Origin: an uncultured Bacillota bacterium | Lineage (GTDB): Bacteria; Bacillota; Clostridia; Oscillospirales; Oscillospiraceae | Assembly (NCBI GenBank): GCA_937890735.1 | Contig: CALACZ010000069.1 | Coordinates: 1 to 9,970 of the forward strand | Reading direction: 5' to 3' | DNA length: 9,970 bases | In this document: positions 7,023 to 9,970 of the stretch, one piece after another | Layout of the letters: each line of letters begins with the position of its first letter | How positions within the stretch are numbered: position 1 is the stretch's first letter | Translations under genes and position numbers: made by a program | Notes under the pieces: model-generated | Databases searched by the model: none | What the model was told of the DNA's origin: nothing | The model's input: only the letters and a program-made list of their open reading frames with translations

Positions 7023-7735
7023 TGGAGCTGCCGCTGGCGCTTCAGGGCGCGCAGCTCGGCGCGGCGGCGCTCTACGGCGCGGCGCTGGGGCTTTTTTACG
7101 ACGCGCTGCGCGTGCTGCGGCGGCGGCATTCCCGCGCGCAGGCGGCGCTGGACGCGCTGTTCGTACTCGCGTGCGCGCTCGCGCTCGTGCGGCTGACGCT
7201 GCTGCCCGGGCGCGGCGAGTTCCGGCTGTTTTTTCTCCCGGCGCTGCTGCTGGGCGCGGCGGTGTATTTCCTGCTGCTGAGCCCTGTTTCACTGCGGCTG
7301 CTGGGGGCGGTTTTCGGCGCGATGGCGGCAATTTTTCGCGTTTTGAGCGCGCCCGCGCGATGGGTGCTGAAAAAAACTGAAAAATTTTTGATTTTTCTCT
7401 TTGCAATCGTGAAAAAATGGGGTACAATGTTCGGTAAGATGATCCGCCGGCGCATATCCCGGCTGGGAGAAAGGAGCGCGCAGCCGCATGAAATTTGTCC
7501 GATCGAGCCTACTTGTGAAGCTCGTGCTTCTGATCCTGGTGGTGTATGCTACCGTTACCCTGGTGTCCCTGCGCTCGCAGGTCACGCAGAAAACCGCCGA
7601 GGCGGCGGAGCTGACCAGCAGCATCACCGCGCAGGAGCAGGAAAACGAGCGCCTGCAGGACGCCATCGACAACCTGGAGACCGACGAGGGCGTGGAAGCC
7701 GTCGCGCGGGAAAAGCTCGGGATGGTGTCGGATAA
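7022..7735 (+). CDS. yabQ: Spore protein YabQ, reading frame running into divIC
   Basis: A YabQ-type membrane protein involved in sporulation (cortex/coat stage in Bacillus, mother-cell sigma-E regulon). The N-terminus LALQGAQLGAAALYGAALG and LFYDALRVLRRR (24-35) are family-like; hydrophobic segments lie at about 5-27, 44-60 and 69-104, followed by a basic tail KKTEKFLIFLFAIVKKW...KMIRRRISRL (117-148) of the kind that usually ends YabQ. The frame then lacks a stop: it continues to 7735, with residues 156-237 coded by the same bases as divIC in another frame. That part is Arg/Pro/Gly/Cys-rich and looks like an out-of-frame shadow. Either the protein has a non-homologous tail or a base is missing near 7440-7488. 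A TGA at 7489-7491 lies in the -1 frame and would give the ATGA overlap used elsewhere here. Confidence 0.8.
   Translation: MELPLALQGAQLGAAALYGAALGLFYDALRVLRRRHSRAQAALDALFVLACALALVRLTLLPGRGEFRLFFLPALLLGAAVYFLLLSPVSLRLLGAVFGAMAAIFRVLSAPARWVLKKTEKFLIFLFAIVKKWGTMFGKMIRRRISRLGERSAQPHEICPIEPTCEARASDPGGVCYRYPGVPALAGHAENRRGGGADQQHHRAGAGKRAPAGRHRQPGDRRGRGSRRAGKARDGVG
7385..7428 (+). promoter_or_regulatory. Probable sigma-A promoter for divIC-yabR inside yabQ
   Basis: TTGCAA (7401-7406) and TACAAT (7423-7428) are separated by 16 nt, each one base from the housekeeping consensus. Upstream, 7380-7400 is almost pure A/T, resembling an UP element, in a region otherwise about two-thirds G+C. Transcription should start near 7435, about 50 nt before the divIC ATG. 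It would keep divIC and yabR expressed in growing cells independent of the sporulation promoter of yabPQ. Confidence 0.72.
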
Positions 7736-7766
7736 TGAGATCGTGTTCCGCGATGTGCGGAACTGA
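7488..7766 (+). CDS. divIC: Septum formation initiator DivIC/FtsB
   Basis: A 92-residue bitopic membrane protein of the FtsB/DivIC family. A short cytoplasmic N-terminus is followed by one transmembrane helix (about 9-27), an extracellular coiled coil rich in Q, E and L (about 30-65) and the conserved end VEAVAREKLGMVSDNEIVF (69-87). DivIC joins FtsL and DivIB/FtsQ in the divisome and controls septal peptidoglycan synthesis. AAGGAG (7471-7476) lies 11 nt before the ATG, slightly far. It starts inside the open yabQ frame but its own frame has clear family sequence, so this start is secure. Placement after yabPQ and before the S1-domain gene is the same as in Bacillus. Expression probably comes from the promoter at 7401-7428. 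Confidence 0.95.
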   Translation: MKFVRSSLLVKLVLLILVVYATVTLVSLRSQVTQKTAEAAELTSSITAQEQENERLQDAIDNLETDEGVEAVAREKLGMVSDNEIVFRDVRN

Positions 7767-7797
7767 TATAAATCAAAACGGGAGAAAACCGCAGTTT

Positions 7798-8295
7798 ATG
7801 GAGCTTACAGTCGGCACAGTCTATGAAGGAAAAGTCAAAAGTCTGACCAAATTCGGCGCGTTCGTGCTGCTGCCGGACGGCGCGACCGGGATGGTGCACA
7901 TCTCGGAGGTCGCGTATACGTTCGTGAATGATATTCACGACTACCTCACCGAGGGGCAGGACGTGAAGGTCATGGTCATCGGGCTGGAAAATGGGAAGAT
8001 CAACCTTTCCATCAAGCGCACCCTGCCGCAGCCGCGGCGTGACGCGCCCCGCCAGAGCCGCCCCGACCGGGGCGAGCGCAATGACCGCCCGGACCGCGGC
8101 GACCGCAGTGATCGCGGCGAGCGCAGCGACCGTCCGCGCCAGCAGAGCCGCCCGACGCCCAATCCGGGTGCCGGCGCACAGGGTCAGGTGCGCTCGTTTG
8201 ACGATATGCTCAAGCAGTTCATGTCCGACTCCAACAGCAAAATGTCCTCCAGCCGGCTCTACGCCGACCATAAAACCAAGACCCGGAAGCGGTAA
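7798..8295 (+). CDS. yabR: S1 RNA-binding domain protein YabR
   Basis: A 165-residue protein with one S1 (OB-fold) RNA-binding domain at about 3-74: VGTVYEGKVKSLTKFGAFV, GMVHISEVAYTFVNDIHDYL and VKVMVIGLENGKINLSIK are all canonical. A low-complexity linker (about 80-120) follows, made of near-tandem DRGERND/DRGDRSD/DRGERSD units, highly charged and probably disordered. The C-terminus FDDMLKQFMSDSNSKMSSSR (134-153) with a basic end KTRKR resembles the conserved tail of Bacillus YabR-type general stress/S1 proteins. The exact role is unknown; RNA or ribosome binding is likely. The start at 7798 gives the standard MELTVGTVYEGKV; GGAG at 7781-7784 is 13 nt away, which is long. An in-frame upstream start overlaps divIC and is not preferred. 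A terminator follows directly. Confidence 0.9.
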   Translation: MELTVGTVYEGKVKSLTKFGAFVLLPDGATGMVHISEVAYTFVNDIHDYLTEGQDVKVMVIGLENGKINLSIKRTLPQPRRDAPRQSRPDRGERNDRPDRGDRSDRGERSDRPRQQSRPTPNPGAGAQGQVRSFDDMLKQFMSDSNSKMSSSRLYADHKTKTRKR

Positions 8296-8304
8296 AATAA
8301 GAAC

Positions 8305-8330
8305 GGCAGCCGCAGCGCGGCTGCCTTTTT
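8305..8330 (+). terminator. Rho-independent terminator after yabR
   Basis: A perfect 9-bp stem (ggcagccgc 8305-8313 / gcggctgcc 8317-8325) with a 3-nt loop is followed by five T (8326-8330), 9 nt after the yabR stop. It should end the divIC-yabR transcript. Confidence 0.95.
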
Positions 8331-8340
8331 GTATGCACTG

Positions 8341-8497
8341 CCCAAAGCCTTCCCCATGTGGGGAAGGTGGCTCGCGCAGCGAGACGGATGAGGGTCGGGG
8401 AGCTCTTGCGATTTGCTTTGCAGTTGTTCCAAACCGCAACTGCTCCCCGACCCTCATCAGTCAGCCTTCGGCTGACAGCTTCCCCTGGGGGAAGCCA
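8341..8497. repeat. Pair of R1 repeats in opposite orientation, forming a long inverted repeat
   Basis: An R1 unit on the - strand (8341-8397) faces one on the + strand (8451-8497). Their inner ends form a perfect 17-bp inverted repeat (8387-8403 / 8442-8458, gatgagggtcggggagc and its complement). A further inverted repeat (gcagttg 8420-8426 / caactgc 8437-8443) lies between and overlaps the right arm. Each unit also has its own two small hairpins: 8348-8355/8360-8367 and 8371-8375/8379-8383 on the left, 8460-8466/8470-8476 and 8478-8485/8488-8495 on the right. Nothing here looks coding. Confidence 0.8.
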
Positions 8498-8546
8498 TTT
8501 GGTGCATTCCGTCCTACGGTGCATGCGAAATCCACCGCTGCCTACC

Positions 8547-8584
8547 AGCGGGCGGGGCAAGCCCCGCCCCTACGTTACGACGAA
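8547..8584. repeat. R2 repeat, right copy
   Basis: This 38-base unit differs from 94-131 at one position only (G at 8574, A at 121). It contains the same 9-bp stem with a two-base loop. It follows an R1 unit (8451-8497) at about the distance seen at the left edge of the window, and the spacers share fragments such as gtgca and cgaaa.c, so R1-spacer-R2 behaves as one composite repeat. Confidence 0.85.
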
Positions 8585-8615
8585 ACGCGCGGCAGCTCAA
8601 AACGTACAACCCTTC

Positions 8616-8664
8616 CCCTCATCAGTCGGCTTCGCCGACAGCTTCCCCCCAGGGGGAAGCCTTG
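8616..8664. repeat. R1 repeat next to the SDR gene start
   Basis: A further R1 unit in + orientation: cctcatcagtcgg, a hairpin gtcggc (8625-8630) / gccgac (8634-8639), and a second hairpin gcttccccc (8641-8649) / gggggaagc (8652-8660), ending with cttgggg. It stops about 34 nt before the ATG of the next gene, so any promoter of that gene must lie in or upstream of the repeat cluster. Confidence 0.8.
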
Positions 8665-8697
8665 GGGCTCAAAAACAAATCGAATCGAGGAAAGCAT

Positions 8698-9399
8698 ATG
8701 CGCACTGTACTCATCACCGGCGGGTCGCGCGGGATCGGCGCGGCTTGCGTGCGGCGCTTTGCCGCACGGGGCGACCGGGTCTGGTTCTTCTACGAAAAAA
8801 ACGACGCCGCCGCGGAAACCGTCGCGCGTGAGACCGGGGCGACTCCGATCCGCTGCGATGTGGCGGACGCAGCGCAGGTCGCGCGCGCGTTTGAGGCGCT
8901 TCCACCGCTGGACGTGCTCGTCTGCAACGCGGGCATCGTCCAATATGGGCTGCTCTCCGCGATCACGGACGCGGAATGGCGCAGACTGTTCGCCGTGAAC
9001 GTGGACGGCGTGTTCCACTGCGTGCGCGCGGCGCTGCCGGGGATGCTGCAAAAAAAGGACGGCTGCATCGTGACGGTATCGTCCATGTGGGGGCAGGTCG
9101 GCGCGAGCTGCGAGGCGGGCTACTCCGCCACCAAGGGCGCGGTGATCGCGCTCTCGAAGGCGCTGGCGCAGGAGCTCGGGCCATCAAACATCCGCGTCAA
9201 TTCCATCGCCCCGGGCGTGATCGACACGGATATGTGCGCGAATTTGAGCGCTGATACGCGCGCGATGCTGCGGGATGAGACGCCGCTGGAGCGGCTGGGG
9301 CAGCCGGACGACGTGGCAAAAGCCGCCGAATACCTCGCGGACGCGGAGTTCATCACCGGGCAGGTCTTGGCGGTGAACGGCGGCTTTGTCATCACATAA
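8698..9399 (+). CDS. SDR-family oxidoreductase, FabG-like; probably EF-P 5-aminopentanone reductase (YmfI type)
   Basis: A 233-residue classical short-chain dehydrogenase/reductase. The NAD(P)-binding TGGSRGIG is at 7-14, NAG at 77-79 and the active-site tetrad is N101, S129, Y142 and K146 (YSATK). APGVIDTDM (171-179) and the C-terminal GQVLAVNGGF are FabG-like. The stretch SSMWGQVGASCEAGYSATK (128-146) resembles the WGxxGASCExxYS signature of the YmfI group, which reduces a 5-aminopentanone group on elongation factor P. That is recalled family knowledge; plain 3-oxoacyl-ACP reductase is the alternative. The ATG at 8698 is chosen because the SDR fold begins at once (MRTVLITGG) and GAGGAAAG (8687-8694) lies just upstream; an in-frame TTG at 8662 falls inside the repeat and is rejected. 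It stands alone, between two gene-free repeat-bearing regions. Confidence 0.9.
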   Translation: MRTVLITGGSRGIGAACVRRFAARGDRVWFFYEKNDAAAETVARETGATPIRCDVADAAQVARAFEALPPLDVLVCNAGIVQYGLLSAITDAEWRRLFAVNVDGVFHCVRAALPGMLQKKDGCIVTVSSMWGQVGASCEAGYSATKGAVIALSKALAQELGPSNIRVNSIAPGVIDTDMCANLSADTRAMLRDETPLERLGQPDDVAKAAEYLADAEFITGQVLAVNGGFVIT

Positions 9400-9403
9400 T
9401 AAA

Positions 9404-9633
9404 AAGCCTGTCAAAAAGCCTCGCAGAGTTTTGCGCCCGCAGGCGCAAAAATGATTTGAATCATTTTCTGCGGCGGCGTGTACGTCGCAGAAAATACTTT
9501 ACGCCCTGCAAGTGTGGAATTTTTTGTGCTTGCACAAAAAATTATGCGCGCGGCAGGGTGCAAGCCTGTTCAAACGGAAACCCAGCGAAGCGGTTTTCGT
9601 TTGAAAGCTTTTCAAAAAATTTTTTGAAAAGCT
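9404..9633. repeat. Chain of consecutive perfect hairpins in a gene-free region
   Basis: The gene-free stretch 9400-9763 begins with inverted repeats set almost end to end: 9429-9437/9442-9450 (9 bp, loop 4); 9450-9456/9459-9465 (7 bp, loop 2); 9464-9472/9486-9494 (9 bp); 9518-9529/9532-9543 (12 bp, loop 2) nested inside 9504-9509/9553-9558; 9569-9582/9592-9605 (14 bp with one G-U); and a loopless 28-bp palindrome 9606-9633. A short direct repeat (aagcctgt-caaa) occurs at 9404-9415 and 9562-9573. The stretch is more A/T-rich than the genes. The reading frames crossing it have no family features. It could be a non-autonomous repeat element or a structured RNA; I do not recognise it. Confidence 0.75.
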
Positions 9634-9639
9634 CAAACG

Positions 9640-9670
9640 CCCGGCTTTTTCAGAAAAGCCGGGTGTTTTT
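9640..9670 (+). terminator. Probable rho-independent terminator ending the SDR-side transcript
   Basis: A perfect 10-bp stem (cccggctttt 9640-9649 / aaaagccggg 9654-9663, loop tcag) is followed by tgttttt (five T at 9666-9670). It is about 240 nt after the SDR stop, so the hairpin chain may be transcribed as the 3' part of that message. A further palindrome (9681-9689/9690-9698) followed by a T run at 9703-9707 may act as a second, weaker terminator. Confidence 0.7.
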
Positions 9671-9722
9671 GCGCCTGTTTTTGCACGCGCGCGTGCAACT
9701 TGTTTTTCTGCCGCCGCCTCGG

Positions 9723-9755
9723 GTGAGGGAGCGCCGCTCCCATCACTGAAGGAGG
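9723..9755 (+). promoter_or_regulatory. Leader hairpin and strong ribosome binding site of the right-edge gene
   Basis: A 6-bp stem gggagc (9727-9732) / gctccc (9736-9741) with loop gcc is extended by gtga (9723-9726) / tcac (9743-9746) across one bulged base. It ends 2 nt before a full AAGGAGG Shine-Dalgarno sequence at 9749-9755, 8 nt before the ATG. The ribosome site is the strongest in the window. The hairpin could protect the 5' end or tune translation; no consensus promoter was recognised upstream. Confidence 0.55.
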
Positions 9756-9763
9756 CGATCACC

Positions 9764-9970
9764 ATGCAGAAAACGACAAATTGGGATCTGAATACCTGGG
9801 CGGGCAGCGACCCGGTCAGTCTGGACCAGATGAACGAGAATTTTACAAAGATCGACGCGGCGGGCGCGCAGCTCGCGGCGCGCCTGACAAAGCACGACGC
9901 GGGGCTGCTGGCGGCGGCGTATCACACGGCGCACCGCGCGCTGGAGAGCCTGCACGCCGATACGCTCGGC
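9764..9970 (+). CDS. N-terminal part of a phage tail/structural-like protein (cut by window end)
   Basis: The frame is open from the ATG at 9764 to the last base, 69 codons with no stop. It begins MQKTTNWDLNTWAGSDPVSL followed by DQMNENFTKIDAAG. The pattern 'Y/W-x-L-N-x-W-x-x-x-D-x-V-x-x-x-x-F/M-N-x-N-x-x-K-I-D-A' is what I associate with N-termini of tail fibre or minor structural proteins of Firmicutes phages and prophages, where it precedes a long helical or repetitive part. Residues 33-69 are Ala/Leu/His-rich and probably helical. The strong ribosome binding site at 9749-9755 supports the start. The identification rests on this short motif only; the rest of the gene, and whether a prophage follows, lies outside the window. 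Confidence 0.6.
   Translation, partial: MQKTTNWDLNTWAGSDPVSLDQMNENFTKIDAAGAQLAARLTKHDAGLLAAAYHTAHRALESLHADTLG

Noticed and set aside
7370..7377. A7C tract in yabQ as a programmed frameshift site
   Set aside because: The tract is not in the phase needed for a -1 heptamer; a shift there meets stops at once (TGA 7378-7380 or 7389-7391), and the following codons still fit the YabQ basic tail. It fits better as part of the AT-rich promoter region.
8341..8664. CRISPR array or tRNA-like structures in the repeat region
   Set aside because: The units differ in orientation and spacing, with no regular spacers and no cloverleaf or CCA end; they are interspersed palindromic repeats.
8662..8697. TTG start extending the SDR by 12 codons
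   Set aside because: It begins inside the R1 repeat and lacks a ribosome site; the Rossmann fold begins at the ATG at 8698.
9456..9749. 97-codon open frame in the hairpin-rich stretch
   Set aside because: It has no ribosome binding site or family feature, and its sequence only mirrors the inverted repeats and the terminator.

Overview
The window looks like a chromosomal stretch from a GC-rich, spore-forming member of the Clostridia, most likely an Oscillospirales/Oscillospiraceae-type gut bacterium. The reasons are the very GC-rich third codon positions on a Gram-positive gene set, the yabM-mazG-hup-rqcP-yabP-yabQ-divIC-yabR gene order shared with Bacillus and Clostridia, two sporulation genes behind a sigma-E-like promoter, and short hairpin-rich interspersed repeats of a type I associate with these genomes. 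All genes read on the + strand. The taxonomic call is an inference; no rRNA or other marker gene is present.

Layout: positions 1-162 hold an interspersed repeat and the leader of the first gene. Positions 163-5229 hold four tightly packed genes: a glyoxalase-II-like metallo-beta-lactamase-fold hydrolase, the radical SAM protein HemZ, an MtaD-type amidohydrolase and a MOP-superfamily lipid/polysaccharide flippase (YabM/SpoVB/MurJ type). Junctions are 4-nt ATGA overlaps or 2-nt gaps. MazG (5258-6031) and the nucleoid protein HU (6096-6371) follow, and a rho-independent terminator at 6384-6414 closes that unit. RqcP (6435-6677) starts just beyond it.

Positions 6681-6709 carry a close match to a sporulation sigma-E promoter in front of yabP and yabQ, the forespore-engulfment/spore-coat-stage genes. 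Within the 3' part of yabQ is a second, sigma-A-like promoter (TTGCAA-N16-TACAAT, 7401-7428, AT-rich upstream) placed to drive divIC (cell division) and yabR (S1 RNA-binding protein), which end at a terminator at 8305-8330. The yabQ reading frame does not stop before divIC and runs 248 nt into it in another frame.

Positions 8331-8697 contain no gene but several copies, in both orientations, of the repeat family also seen at 1-131. A short-chain dehydrogenase follows (8698-9399), resembling the YmfI enzymes that modify elongation factor P. Positions 9400-9763 contain no convincing gene but an unusual chain of consecutive perfect hairpins, ending in a probable terminator. At the right edge a new gene starts (9764), cut by the window end, whose N-terminus resembles phage tail/structural proteins.

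The core of the window thus joins envelope synthesis and division (flippase, DivIC), nucleotide housekeeping (MazG), nucleoid structure (HU), translation quality control (RqcP, S1 protein, possibly EF-P modification) and sporulation (YabP/YabQ). I found no CRISPR array, tRNA, rRNA, transposase or defence system. The most useful leads are the promoter switch inside rqcP-yabP-yabQ-divIC, the yabQ/divIC overlap and the hairpin chain at 9404-9670.
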